DNA of 64,000 nt, taken from NCBI GenBank assembly GCA_038147755.1, contig JAYQTS010000007.1, forward strand, positions 1 to 64,000, read 5' to 3'. The first letter of the stretch is position 1. Every line of letters starts with the position of its first letter. The notes under the pieces were generated by a model, which was not told the DNA's origin, made no database searches, and worked only from the letters and a program-made list of their open reading frames with translations. The translations under genes and the position numbers were made by a program. Source of the stretch: UBA5951 sp012269555 (GTDB taxonomy: Bacteria; Pseudomonadota; Alphaproteobacteria; Puniceispirillales; Puniceispirillaceae). Of the stretch, positions 1 through 8,905 are shown one piece after another.

Positions 1-370
1 CTTTTTTCTTCTAAAATGCAGTTTTCTTGCATCACGATACAATTCAGTTCTTCTGGTACTATTGCGCCAGTAAAGATAGCAACTGCTTGTCCGGGCAATA
101 GCTTTCCCGAATAAGGATGTCCTGCTCTAATTTCTGCAACTATGTCATATACATGATTAGGATGAGAAGTAGACCATTCATAGTGGAATGCAAACCCATC
201 TACAGCTGCATTATTAGTTGTAGGAAGCGAAAGGGGGCTATAAATGTGTTCAGCGCAAATTCTGCCATTTGCGGACGCCATAGGCTAATTTCTTCACGCC
301 TTCCCAAAGGGGTTATGGATTTTTGCAATAAGCTAGTGACTTCGGATATTGATTTTTCGTTTTCTACCAT
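1..370 (-). CDS. moeA: MoeA molybdopterin molybdenumtransferase, N-terminal part, frameshifted and cut by window edge
   Basis: MoeA inserts molybdate into adenylylated molybdopterin in the cytoplasm. The start is the ATG at 368-370 and the gene runs off the left edge. The first ~40 codons are in one frame; after the five-G run at 233-237 (plus strand) the reading continues in another frame with the MoeA hallmarks: LPxxxNAAVDGFA, an AGHPYSGKLLPGQA stretch and IFTGAIVPEE followed by VMQE. The single shift at a homopolymer suggests a sequencing indel. It lies 17 bases downstream of mobB and is probably co-transcribed with mobB and moaA. Identity is secure from the motifs; integrity cannot be judged. 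Confidence 0.8.
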
Positions 371-387
371 TACTAATCTAAAATATC

Positions 388-942
388 CTAAAATTTAATG
401 CCCACAGTAGAAATAATGAAATCAGCGATTTTCTGTATTTCATTCAGGTTAAATTGTGGTATGGGAAGGTCAAGTATATCATCATCAGTTACCATGGCTA
501 ATATCGTTTTATCCTGCAAATATAACAGAGGAGATTGGTTTGACTTTTGCCAAATCTCTAATTTAGGAATGAACTCTTTTTTAAATCCTTCCACAAGAAC
601 AAGTCTTGCAGGCTCAAGGCGACTCAGTAGTGATTTTAAGCTTGGCTCCTCCTCACTACGATTTTCAGTAAAAAGAGCTGAGCGTGTAACTGAAGATACT
701 AGTACTTGACGAGAGCCAGCCACGCGAAGACGATAGCTATCTTTTCCTTCATGATCTGCTTCAAAATTATGATGGGCATGTTTCACAACAGCTATTTCAA
801 TATTTTTTTGATGAAAATAATCAATTAATTTTTCTGCTAGAGTTGTTTTTCCAGAACCTGAGTAACCAGCAAATCCAAAAATAGCCCCATGTCCAGTCGT
901 TCTAGAAAGAGACAGCATATCATCTAGAACAGCGCTATTCAT
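388..942 (-). CDS. mobB: MobB molybdopterin-guanine dinucleotide biosynthesis adaptor
   Basis: A P-loop GTP-binding adaptor that assists MobA/MoeA in converting molybdenum cofactor to its dinucleotide form. The Walker A motif GYSGSGKTT is at residues 26-34, followed by the family's VVKHAHHNFE segment (about residue 52) with the usual histidines, and by LVEGFKKE around residue 118. The length of 184 residues is normal. It sits 5 bases after moaA and just before moeA, a compact Mo-cofactor operon on the minus strand. The reading frame is intact, unlike both neighbours. Confidence 0.92.
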   Translation of the reverse strand: MNSAVLDDMLSLSRTTGHGAIFGFAGYSGSGKTTLAEKLIDYFHQKNIEIAVVKHAHHNFEADHEGKDSYRLRVAGSRQVLVSSVTRSALFTENRSEEEPSLKSLLSRLEPARLVLVEGFKKEFIPKLEIWQKSNQSPLLYLQDKTILAMVTDDDILDLPIPQFNLNEIQKIADFIISTVGIKF

Positions 943-947
943 AAAAT

Positions 948-1948
948 TTATCCTCCAGTGACACTCATATGTCTTGAGACGGCCTTATTAGATAATCCTC
1001 TCTCTATCATAAAATCATGCCCAAGAGGTTTACGACCTATTGCCTCTAAAATGGCAGACTTTAATCTGTCTTTGCCACCAGAACGTAAAGCAACAGCAAG
1101 ATTGGTATTATCATCTTGTCCAAGACATAAATATAATTTACCGGTGCAAGTCATTCTAACCCGGTTGCAGCTTTCACAAAAATTGTGTGTTAATGGTGTT
1201 ATAAGTCCAAGTCGGTTTCCTGTATTTGCTACATCAAAATATCTTGCTGGACCTGGAGATTGGTGATTGCTCTGAATTAAGCTAAATTGCTGCGATAGTT
1301 TTTGGTATATATCACTAACTGAAATATACTGTTCTAATCTATTTTCACTGCCAATATCACCCAGGGCATAACTTCGATTATGGTCATATCAAATTTTGTT
1401 CTCCTGCCCAATTCAGCATTGAGGAGGCTCATCATCATTTACCCTTTAATGCAACCGTATTTAGCTTAATTTTTAAACCAGCCTTTTTTGCAACATCTAA
1501 TCCATTTAAAACAACATCAAGTTTTCCCCATCTGGTAATTCGTTCAAATTTTTCTGGGTCTAATGTATCAATTGATACATTAATACGCCTTACACCTGCT
1601 TCAAATAATAGGTCTGAAAATTTATGTAACTGACTTCCATTTGTGGTGATGGTGATTTCTTCTAGTTTTCCTTTTTTTACATGTGTACCCAGATGTTTTA
1701 TCAAGTGCATAATATTTCTTCTTACAAGTGGCTCTCCTCCTGTAAGACGTATCTTTTTTTGTGCCAAGTTCAATAAAGCTATCACAAACAATTGCTATTT
1801 CTTCCAATGTCAAAAGATCTTTTTTTGGTAAAAAAGTCATTTGCTCCGACATGCAATAAACACATCTAAAATCACATCTATCTGTTACCGATATTCTCAC
1901 GTAATCTACAATACGACCAAATGGATCTATAAGCTGATTTTGTTGCAT
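948..1948 (-). CDS. moaA: MoaA GTP 3',8-cyclase, multiply frameshifted
   Basis: Radical SAM enzyme for the first step of molybdopterin synthesis. The N-terminal piece has the radical-SAM cluster C25xxxC29xxC32 inside DRCDFRCVYC. The next frame holds the RLTGGEPLVR motif and a NVSIDTLDPEKF segment. The C-terminal part carries the second 4Fe-4S cysteines (NFCESCNRVR, then a third Cys 13 residues on) and ends in the conserved RHMSVTGG. Reading needs at least four frame changes, near 1755 (T run), 1435, 1395 and 1368 (a CCC that should be CCCC in MPLGDIG). Because conserved sequence resumes each time, assembly indels are more likely than decay. It leads the moaA-mobB-moeA operon. Confidence 0.85.
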
Positions 1949-2080
1949 TTGATTATTCCATTAAAATACGAATTTTTACTTGTTAAATTTTTTACCACTT
2001 TCAAGAAACCCATTTTTTTATATGGTTTATCTTATTTAAGGTTTTCAGTCATGGTTATTGTTACCCTTAAGAGTAGTTTG

Positions 2081-2913
2081 TTAAATAACCGTATCAACCA
2101 CCTTTGCTTTGGACAGCCTTTCATAATTTTCTATAAGTTGCTTAGCTTTTTTTAAAATAGGTTTATCAATCATTTTTCCTTCGTGCTGCAACACCGCCTG
2201 TTCAGCTTGCCTCAACTAATTTCTTAGTTGTCATATTCTTCTTTACTAGGCAAAAATACAGACTGGGCTGTTTTGACCTGGCTTGGGTGAATAAGCATTT
2301 TTCCTCCAAATCCACGTTTTTTTGCATCATTGCAATCCAATCTCAGCTGATCAATATCTGATATATCTGCTGTAACACAATCAAGTGGAGCTGCTTTGCC
2401 GTGCAATTTACTTTGCAATACAAGTTCAGCTCTATATGGAGCTAATACTGAGAGGTCAGCGTCACAACCCAAATCAGTTGAAAAATCAAAATGACCAAAT
2501 GCACACCCCATTACATTTTTATGTTGCATTAATTCACTTATTGCTACTAACCCTCTTACTGTTTCAATTAGGCATAAAATATGCCTATTTGTTTTATGGA
2601 GCGATAACCATTGAGTTATTGCACTTGGGTCTTCCGATTTGGAAAGCATAATTCCCACCTCACCACATTGTTCTATGCAATCAAGGTCATCCTTTACATG
2701 AGGACTATCTAAATCGTTGACCCGCACAAAAATATTTGTGCTCTTTCTGCTAAATTTAACCAAATTATTCCTTGCTACTTCTTTTTGAGATTCAGATACT
2801 GAATCTTCCAAATCAATGATTATTGTATCTGCACCAGATTGAAGAGCCTGCTCAAATCTATCAAACCGGATACCAGGCACAAATAAAGGTGTTATTGGCA
2901 TAAAATTTTTCAA
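2081..2913 (-). CDS. CitE-like HpcH/HpaI-family CoA-ester lyase (citramalyl/malyl-CoA lyase type), frameshifted 3' end
   Basis: A CitE-type TIM-barrel lyase; family members cleave malyl-CoA or citramalyl-CoA to acetyl-CoA plus glyoxylate or pyruvate. The first 229 residues are continuous: LFVPG near residue 11, the Mg-binding DLEDS at 35-39, LIETVRGL near 115, and LIHPSQV near the end. After EEYDN (about 2227) two closely spaced frame changes restore the usual CitE tail, ending KMIDKPILKKAKQL and then a stop at 2081-2083. Its ATG overlaps the stop of the upstream hydratase gene (ATGA), so the two are translationally coupled. Hydratase plus lyase suggests (methyl)malyl- or citramalyl-CoA chemistry; the exact substrate is inferred. 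Confidence 0.8.
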
Positions 2914-3764
2914 AAAAACACCTCCCCCTTCATAATAATTCTTTTGTTCTCATCACAACAATATACTTTTAGGGTTTGCATCTCATCACCTTCCTCAACC
3001 CAAAGATGAGCTGCCTCACCAGAAATCAGCGGAGACAGATTTTTATATGCAAATCTTTTTGGCACTCTATCTAAATGAATAGCAGCCAAATTCAAAAGCC
3101 AAGTTGCTTGCAGGGGTCCATGCACAACCAACCCTTGCTGTCCCTCTACTTTCTTAGCATGATCTATGTCATAGTGAATACGATGCCCATTAAATGTTAA
3201 TGCAGAATAGCGAAATAACAAAACAGGATCAGTATCATATATTGCCTTTTTAATCGCAGAATTAGGTAATTTTACTTGCTCAGTTTTTTTTGAGGTGGTT
3301 CCTTTTTGTGGGAAATTATTTTGATTATTTTCTTTAAATACAAGATGCTGTTTCTCACTTAGCATTTTTTTATCTTGAACAAAAAAGTTATGGGTTACAG
3401 TCAAAAAAAAGAGTTGGCCAGACGAACCAGTTTTATGCTGAATATCAGTTACTACGGAAGTCTTTTTAACATTATCATTAACCTGAAATAGTTCGGAGAT
3501 TACCAGCTCTCCTCCTGCCCACATCCTTCGAGGATAGGGGATTGGTGGCAATAAAGACCCCAATTTGACATGACCATCAATCCCAAGATTTTGAGCAGTT
3601 TGCAATTCAGGTCCAAGACACCAATGAATACCTAAAGGCGTATGATTGTCACGAAAGAGCTGCCCCTCTAACATAATATTAAATTGTGAAATCAGTCTAT
3701 TAGCGACCTCGTCGTTACAGGTTCTTGTTTGTGCCGTCCAGGTGTTAAATGTAATAGGTGCCAT
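2910..3764 (-). CDS. FAS1/MaoC-like dehydratase, mesaconyl/itaconyl-CoA hydratase type
   Basis: A 284-residue protein of the mesaconyl-C4-CoA hydratase (HTD2-like double hotdog) family, which adds water to an unsaturated dicarboxylyl-CoA. Visible family features are the N-terminal PLGIHWCLGPE region, PPIPYPRRMWAGGEL around residues 73-87, and a C-terminal MaoC-like helix with FNGHRIHYD and GLVVHGPLQATWL, which contains the catalytic Asp/His region. It overlaps the downstream CitE-like lyase by 4 bases. In the itaconate pathway and the 3-hydroxypropionate cycle these two activities act consecutively, supporting a shared pathway. No CoA transferase is adjacent. Confidence 0.78.
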   Translation of the reverse strand: MAPITFNTWTAQTRTCNDEVANRLISQFNIMLEGQLFRDNHTPLGIHWCLGPELQTAQNLGIDGHVKLGSLLPPIPYPRRMWAGGELVISELFQVNDNVKKTSVVTDIQHKTGSSGQLFFLTVTHNFFVQDKKMLSEKQHLVFKENNQNNFPQKGTTSKKTEQVKLPNSAIKKAIYDTDPVLLFRYSALTFNGHRIHYDIDHAKKVEGQQGLVVHGPLQATWLLNLAAIHLDRVPKRFAYKNLSPLISGEAAHLWVEEGDEMQTLKVYCCDENKRIIMKGEVFF

Positions 3765-3776
3765 TTTACTTTTCTT

Positions 3777-4391
3777 CTAATCCGAATCCGGCGCCGTAAT
3801 TTCAAAACCAGGCAATCTAGTTGCTACCTCGTTATACCAATTTAAGAGCTTTGGCCTTTTGTTCGACCAGTTATAAACATCTCTGAACGATATATATCCA
3901 AGACAGGCAGCCAGTGTTATTGCACTGCCAGGGAAAGGCTGATTAGATAACCAACTGGAAATTTGTTCTTCTAAGTAATCACATCCTTTCTCTATTTTTT
4001 GTAGCTGATGAGACCGCCACAATTCTGGAATTGGATGGTCACCTGAAAATCTATCTGCATATACCCAAAGAATTGCAGAATCAATCAAACCCTCTGCTAA
4101 GGCTGCTTGTGTCAGCGCTAAATCTCTTAAATCACCTTTTTCTGGAAACAGAAAATTATCTGATTGCCGTTCAAGGAAATCCATAATTACTCTGCTATCA
4201 TATATAGAGCTTCCATCTTGTTTTACTAATACAGGTATTCTGCCAGTGGGGTTTTGCTCCCGCAGTGAATCGCTAGGGTCACTTGTGTCAGCGACTTCCA
4301 GCGTAATGTAATCACGCAAACCCAAATGATGAGCAGCAAGCAAGATTTTACGCACATAAGGCGAGGCTTTACTATATCTTAATACATACAT
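3777..4391 (-). CDS. Glutathione S-transferase family protein
   Basis: Cytosolic GST fold of 204 residues. The N-terminal thioredoxin-like domain begins YVLRYSKASPYVRKILLAA and contains the glutathione-binding NPTGRIPVL (cis-Pro) and SRVIMDFLE segments; an all-helical C-terminal domain follows from about residue 85. The Ser at residue 10 of SPYVRK is the likely activating residue. It lies 12 bases upstream of the hydratase gene in the same direction and probably forms an operon with it and the lyase. Substrate unknown. An inverted TAGACT/AGTCTA element lies 60-88 bases upstream of its start. Confidence 0.85.
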   Translation of the reverse strand: MYVLRYSKASPYVRKILLAAHHLGLRDYITLEVADTSDPSDSLREQNPTGRIPVLVKQDGSSIYDSRVIMDFLERQSDNFLFPEKGDLRDLALTQAALAEGLIDSAILWVYADRFSGDHPIPELWRSHQLQKIEKGCDYLEEQISSWLSNQPFPGSAITLAACLGYISFRDVYNWSNKRPKLLNWYNEVATRLPGFEITAPDSD

Positions 4392-4450
4392 TTTTTCTGC
4401 TATAATTAGTGCTAACGCGCACGTTTCTTATACAAACAAAGGACTAATGT

Positions 4451-4481
4451 TAGACTAACAAATTTGAGATTACAGTCTAGC
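4451..4481. promoter_or_regulatory. Inverted repeat TAGACT-N17-AGTCTA in the divergent GST / reductase intergenic region
   Basis: TAGACT at 4451-4456 is matched by AGTCTA at 4474-4479. The right half is embedded in GATTACAGTCTAGC, which recurs with one change (GATTATAGTCTAGC) at 6398-6411 upstream of another gene. A repeated half-site with a dyad in divergent intergenic DNA is what a regulator-binding site looks like, but no regulator gene is in the window and the assignment is inference. Confidence 0.35.
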
Positions 4482-4631
4482 AATACTTATTTAAAAAGTA
4501 ATTTTTTAAATGAAATCAAAGAATGTTACAAAGCACAAAAATAAGAAAAATTAAATGACCAAAGCGCTATACAACTTTTACAATAACGCTTATGTTTTGA
4601 GAGTCTTAAGCCTATCAAGAATGAGAGTAAT

Positions 4632-5669
4632 ATGGATAAATCACCTAATATTTGTTTTGTGAGTATAGGTGCCAACGGAAGTGCAATTACAGCTGATATG
4701 ATTGCGGCGGGTATTGAAATGAGTTGCTTTGACCCTTGGCCTTCACATGTTGAGTCTATTCAAAAAGAAGGCCTTTTGATAAAACTTCCAGATGAGCACA
4801 AAATTCAATCAATCCCAATATATCATTTGTGCCAATTGGCAGAGAGTTCACATCCATTTGATATTATTTTTATGGCTTCAAAATCATATGATACAAAATG
4901 GATTGTAGAACTCATAAAACCGCATCTAGCGGTAGATGGAATTTTAGTATCTCTTCAAAACGGTATGACAACAAACGATATAGCGCAAATTATAACTGAA
5001 GAGAGAGTTTTGAGTTGTGTCGTAGAGTTATCTTGTGAACTATTTATACCGGGCCAAATTCAACGAAATACGCCCAAAAACAAAACCTGGTTTGCGATAG
5101 AAAATAAAAATACACTGTACCTAGATACGATTTTTAGAATTCTAGGGAACGCAGGTACAGTTGTAAAAGTTGACGATATTCAATCAGCCAAATGGATGAA
5201 ATTACTCGTCAATTCTATGAGCCTTGGACCATTTGCTATCTTAGGCAGGCCTGTGCAAGAGGGGCTAAGTACAAAAGGTATGAGAGACCTTATTTTAAAA
5301 ATTGGAGAAGAAACACAGAGGATAGGAGACCTTCTTGGCTTTTCACCTTTTCCTATTATGGGGTTAAGTGAGCAAGAGATAAATACAACTAATGACCTAC
5401 CTGCTTTACTTATTGATACTCTAGCAGGTCATGTTGGACCTGCTGCACAGGATTGCATTCTACAAGATTTTATTAGAGGCAGACGAACAGAAATAGAGAC
5501 AATAAACGGTTTTATTGTTGAAAAGGCAAAAGAAGCTGGAATTGAAGCGCCATATAATGAGGCCATTATTGAAATAGGAAAGAAGATAAAAGAAAAAGAG
5601 TTATCGTTGGACATCAATAATGTAAAACATCTTGCGGCTTTGATGAATAAATCATCACTTATACCATAA
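4632..5669 (+). CDS. 2-dehydropantoate 2-reductase (ApbA/PanE) family oxidoreductase
   Basis: NAD(P)-dependent reductase of the ketopantoate reductase family, 345 residues. The N-terminal Rossmann segment (VSIGANGSAITADMI) binds the nucleotide. The C-terminal helical domain carries the family's catalytic lysine in AKWMKLLVNSM (about residue 192) and the TEIETINGFIVEKA helix (about residues 286-300). A GAGAG-like ribosome site lies just upstream. The family contains many paralogues acting on other 2-oxo acids, and a second family member occurs at 54 kb, so true pantoate synthesis is not assured for either. The 3' end overlaps the convergent SCO gene by 15 bases. Confidence 0.78.
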   Translation: MDKSPNICFVSIGANGSAITADMIAAGIEMSCFDPWPSHVESIQKEGLLIKLPDEHKIQSIPIYHLCQLAESSHPFDIIFMASKSYDTKWIVELIKPHLAVDGILVSLQNGMTTNDIAQIITEERVLSCVVELSCELFIPGQIQRNTPKNKTWFAIENKNTLYLDTIFRILGNAGTVVKVDDIQSAKWMKLLVNSMSLGPFAILGRPVQEGLSTKGMRDLILKIGEETQRIGDLLGFSPFPIMGLSEQEINTTNDLPALLIDTLAGHVGPAAQDCILQDFIRGRRTEIETINGFIVEKAKEAGIEAPYNEAIIEIGKKIKEKELSLDINNVKHLAALMNKSSLIP

Positions 5670-6242
5670 CCGCTCTAATTTCTGCTTCACTATTTGATTG
5701 TTTTCTCCCCAGGCTATTGTGCCTTGAAATTTTCCTGAATCAGATAGCATAAATACAGTTGCTGTATGATCTATAGTATAACCACTTGAGGTTGAGATCT
5801 TTTTCCGATAAATACCCCATGATTTTGCCAGAGATAAGATTGCATCTGTATTGCCGGTGATACCAATTATTCGGTTACCAAAATAAGGAAGGTAATCCGC
5901 TAGTTGCTGAGGTGTATCACGCTCAGGATCTAGAGTTACAAAATAGATTGGAATCTCAAATCCAAGTTCCTCAGTCAATCTGCTCAAATCAACTAGTGTA
6001 GTCGGGCAAATTTCTGGACAATAAGTAAACCCAAAAAAAAGCAATGATGGCGAGCCTAAAAATGCTCTCTCTGTTATCACTCGCCCATTATGATCTATTA
6101 ACGAAAAAGGTGCTCTAAGAGAAAAATCTGATTCTGTAAAATGCCTTCTTGCAATCCACTCACTTGTCGCAAAAATAAAAATAGATAGCAGTAAAACAGT
6201 AAAAAAAAGTAGTCTTTTTCTGGACCAAAAAAAATCTACCAT
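5655..6242 (-). CDS. SCO1/SenC family copper chaperone
   Basis: Membrane-anchored, thioredoxin-like protein that supplies copper or reduces CuA cysteines of cytochrome oxidase. A single N-terminal membrane helix (residues ~10-28) is followed by the Cu-binding CPEIC motif (C75 and C79) in GFTYCPEICPTT and by the distal copper ligand H159 in IDHTATVFML. The length (195) is typical. It is convergent with the upstream reductase gene and has no cox genes next to it. Confidence 0.9.
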   Translation of the reverse strand: MVDFFWSRKRLLFFTVLLLSIFIFATSEWIARRHFTESDFSLRAPFSLIDHNGRVITERAFLGSPSLLFFGFTYCPEICPTTLVDLSRLTEELGFEIPIYFVTLDPERDTPQQLADYLPYFGNRIIGITGNTDAILSLAKSWGIYRKKISTSSGYTIDHTATVFMLSDSGKFQGTIAWGENNQIVKQKLERLWYK

Positions 6243-6370
6243 GATATCTTAATTCCTAAATCAATCTGGAAACCTTATCAAACTATTACTCTGTCTGACA
6301 TACGGCGAATAAACTGGTGCTACTAATTAGATTAAAAATAAAAAAATTTCCATAGCTAACATTATGATTT

Positions 6371-6411
6371 GACTATAAACTAATTTCCAATGATTCAGAT
6401 TATAGTCTAGC
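6371..6411. promoter_or_regulatory. Inverted repeat GACTATAA-N21-TTATAGTC upstream of the MBL gene
   Basis: Perfect 8-base arms at 6371-6378 and 6400-6407, the right arm continuing into CTAGC. The stretch GATTATAGTCTAGC matches the element at 4468-4481 in 13 of 14 positions. It sits 38 bases before the start of the MBL hydrolase, a normal operator position. Candidate binding site only. Confidence 0.35.
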
Positions 6412-6448
6412 CTCAAACAAAAAGTAAGAGAATAGCAGGGAGCAAATA

Positions 6449-7329
6449 ATGACAAACTCGTATACAAATGTAAGGCCTGAAATTTACCAGTTTAATCTTG
6501 GTAAATTCAGAATTACTAATATTCTGGATGGATATTTTCATCGTGAAGATATGCACCCTTTCACTGCAACAAATGCTAGTGCTCCTGAAATAGAAAAAAT
6601 TGCAAAGCAACATTTTCTGCCCTTTCCAAAATTAGAGCATAATTTTGTACCAACTCTTATTGAGACCTCAGACGCACTGATAGCATTTGACCCAGGTTTC
6701 GGCAAAAGAGCCCCCGGGCCAAGTGCTGGGTGGTATAATAGACTTTTAGAAAAACCGGATATAGCCCAGAACAGGTAACACATGTGGTAATTTCTCATGG
6801 ACATCCAGACCATATTGCTAATCTGACAACGGACGGCACACCAACTTTTAAAAATGCCGAAATCATCATTAGCCGAACTGAATTTGAGTTTTGGTCAGGA
6901 GACTCCTCAATACCAGACTTCAGAGGACCAACAAGGAAAATGTTTCAAGAGGTGGTTGTTCCTCTTGCAGATAGATGCAGATTTGTCGAACCTGATGCCT
7001 TACTGGTAAATGGAATAACCGCATTAAATGCGTTTGGGCACTCTGCAGGTCACATGGCATTTCACATTGAGAGTGAGGGTGCTGAGCTTATGTTATTATC
7101 AGATACAATTGCACATTTCGCTGTATCTCTTGCTAATCTGGAATGGCAGTTCTCAATGGATGATAATCCAGAAATGGCCATTACAACTCGTAAACGGCTG
7201 GTAGAAATGGCGGCATCAAAAAACGCCCCAGTAATAGCATTTCATATGCCTTTCCCATCCGTTGGTTACATAGAAAAAACAAGTGGTGGGTTTAAATGGT
7301 TACCCGCGACTTATCAAATGAATATATAA
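6449..7329 (+). CDS. MBL-fold metallo-hydrolase, frameshifted
   Basis: Zinc metallo-beta-lactamase-fold hydrolase of about 293 residues. The first 106 residues are in one frame; a missing C in the CCC at 6765-6767 shifts the frame, and with one base added the protein reads through PEQVTHVVISHGHPDHI, containing the HxHxDH metal motif. Later metal-ligand regions are FGHSAGHMAFHI and the LLSDTIAH aspartate, with a last His in IAFHMPFPS. A CAGGGAGC ribosome site precedes the ATG. Related enzymes include lactonases; substrate unknown. No signal peptide is visible. Confidence 0.82.
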
Positions 7330-7332
7330 GGA

Positions 7333-7968
7333 TCATAGCCTGCCATCATTCATGGCTAATTGAACGAAGTATACATGGTCTACAAAATAACGAGCTTCTT
7401 GTTTTTTCAATACATCGTTTATCACATCTTTGATTTTGTTTGACGTACGTTCAATATTTTTTGAACCTATATAGTCACTTTTTGTTGTGTCTGCCATAAA
7501 ATTCAGAACGGCTGACATCATCATCGGATCAAAAGCAGTCATTTGCATCTGGTAATTTTCACCCACAGTGCCTGCTAGATAGCTAGACACGGCTAAGTTA
7601 GCACGTACAATGGTGTCAGACTGACCTTTCACATTCGTAACAAAGGTTCGAACAATTTCATAGTAATAATGTTTGTCCCAAATTATTAAACCGTCTTCGG
7701 TAACAACATAACCTTGCTCTTGTGTCTCATTATCAGTCTCATTATCTGCTAAATCTATTTCAATACCCAATGAGGTGAGATCAATGCCACCTAGCTTTGC
7801 TTTATGGGTCAAAGAATTAATTATTTCATCTGTAGATGGTGGTTCAGGAGTGAATAATGCATGAGATAAAATAAAAATTAATAAAACTGTCATCATAGGT
7901 ATTGCCATGAGCGAGGCAATTACTAATTTGCTATTCCCAATTAATTTTCCAAAAAAATTTTTTAACAT
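7333..7968 (-). CDS. Single-pass membrane protein, FliL-like
   Basis: 211 residues: a short cytoplasmic N-terminus, one membrane helix at residues ~14-38, an acidic linker (NETDNETQEQ) and an extracytoplasmic domain. The domain layout (a FVTNVKG start, a central strand, then a helix IKDVINDVLKKQ and a final YFVDHVYFVQLAMN strand) resembles the stomatin-like fold of FliL, the flagellar stator-associated protein. There are no flagellar genes in the window, so the resemblance may reflect a FliL-type stand-alone family. It is convergent with the MBL gene, 3 bases apart. Confidence 0.45.
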   Translation of the reverse strand: MLKNFFGKLIGNSKLVIASLMAIPMMTVLLIFILSHALFTPEPPSTDEIINSLTHKAKLGGIDLTSLGIEIDLADNETDNETQEQGYVVTEDGLIIWDKHYYYEIVRTFVTNVKGQSDTIVRANLAVSSYLAGTVGENYQMQMTAFDPMMMSAVLNFMADTTKSDYIGSKNIERTSNKIKDVINDVLKKQEARYFVDHVYFVQLAMNDGRL

Positions 7969-8119
7969 TATTTTCCCAGACTATACATAACGCCTGAATG
8001 AATTTTTCATAAAAACTCATATTAATTCAAAAATCATGCCATTTTATTTTAAAATTAGTAAGGGGAAAACTTTAGTTTTGTAAAATCTTAGAAACAAAAC
8101 TTATTAGATAATTATAAGA

Positions 8120-8891
8120 TTAATCTGCTGTCCAGCCTCCGTCTATAAGCAAAGATGTCCCCGTTATCATCGCACTTGCATCAGAGGCCAGAAAAACAAC
8201 CGCTCCCATAATATCCTCAATCTCAGCAACACGGCCTAGCTTTATTTTACTTTCTATCCATTTCTTTCTTTCTGGATTGGCAAAGGTAGACTTACTAAGC
8301 GCAGTTCTAACAAATGTTGGACAAATCGTATTTACTCTGATTTGGTGAATACCCCATTCGATTGACTGTGATTTTGTGTATCCCTCTGCTGCGTGCTTAG
8401 TTGCACAATAAACTGCTCTGTCAATGCCACCCACAACTGCCATCTGAGAAGAAATAGTCATCAAAGAACCTGGTTTACCAGCTTCGATTAATTTTTTAGC
8501 GACGGCTTGATTCAAAAAAGTATCCCGCTTTTATATTGAGTTCGCTAACTGCGTCAAAATCTTCAATAGTTGTATCCAAGCTTGCACTGTGCCGAGCCAT
8601 TCCAGCGCTATTTACCAATATATCAAACGGAAGTTCATTTTCTATCATTTGTTTAGTTGCATTTACGTCCGTAACATCCAAAGGACGGGCAGTTGCATCC
8701 CAACCCTCAGATATCATCTGTTTTTGTAATTCCTCTAAAGTATCTTTTGAGCGAGCGACCAGAGTAACTGCAGCACCTGCCTCGCATAATGCTACTGCAC
8801 ACCCAACCCCAATACCAGAAGAGGCTCCAGCAACCAAAGCCCTTTTTCCTGCTAAATTGAAGGAAGGTGTGCGTGGAAGTGATGAGTCCAT
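8120..8891 (-). CDS. SDR family NAD(P)-dependent oxidoreductase, frameshifted
   Basis: Classical short-chain dehydrogenase of ~256 residues. It shows the cofactor motif VAGASSGIGVG near residue 20, NSAGMA near 92, the catalytic SSQMAVVGG serine region with YCATK (Tyr-xxx-Lys), and a C-terminal TGTSLLIDGGWTAD. One extra base in the six-A run at 8514-8519 (plus strand) separates the halves. It follows the HpsN-like dehydrogenase by 14 bases, so both probably act on one substrate; in sulfopropanediol degradation an SDR (HpsO-type) interconverts the stereoisomers, making that pathway a reasonable inference. Confidence 0.85.
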
Positions 8892-8905
8892 CTTATTTTC
8901 CTCTA

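Noticed and set aside
117..398. Plus-strand open frame of 93 codons
   Set aside because: It is antisense to the moeA N-terminus, whose motifs are clear on the minus strand.
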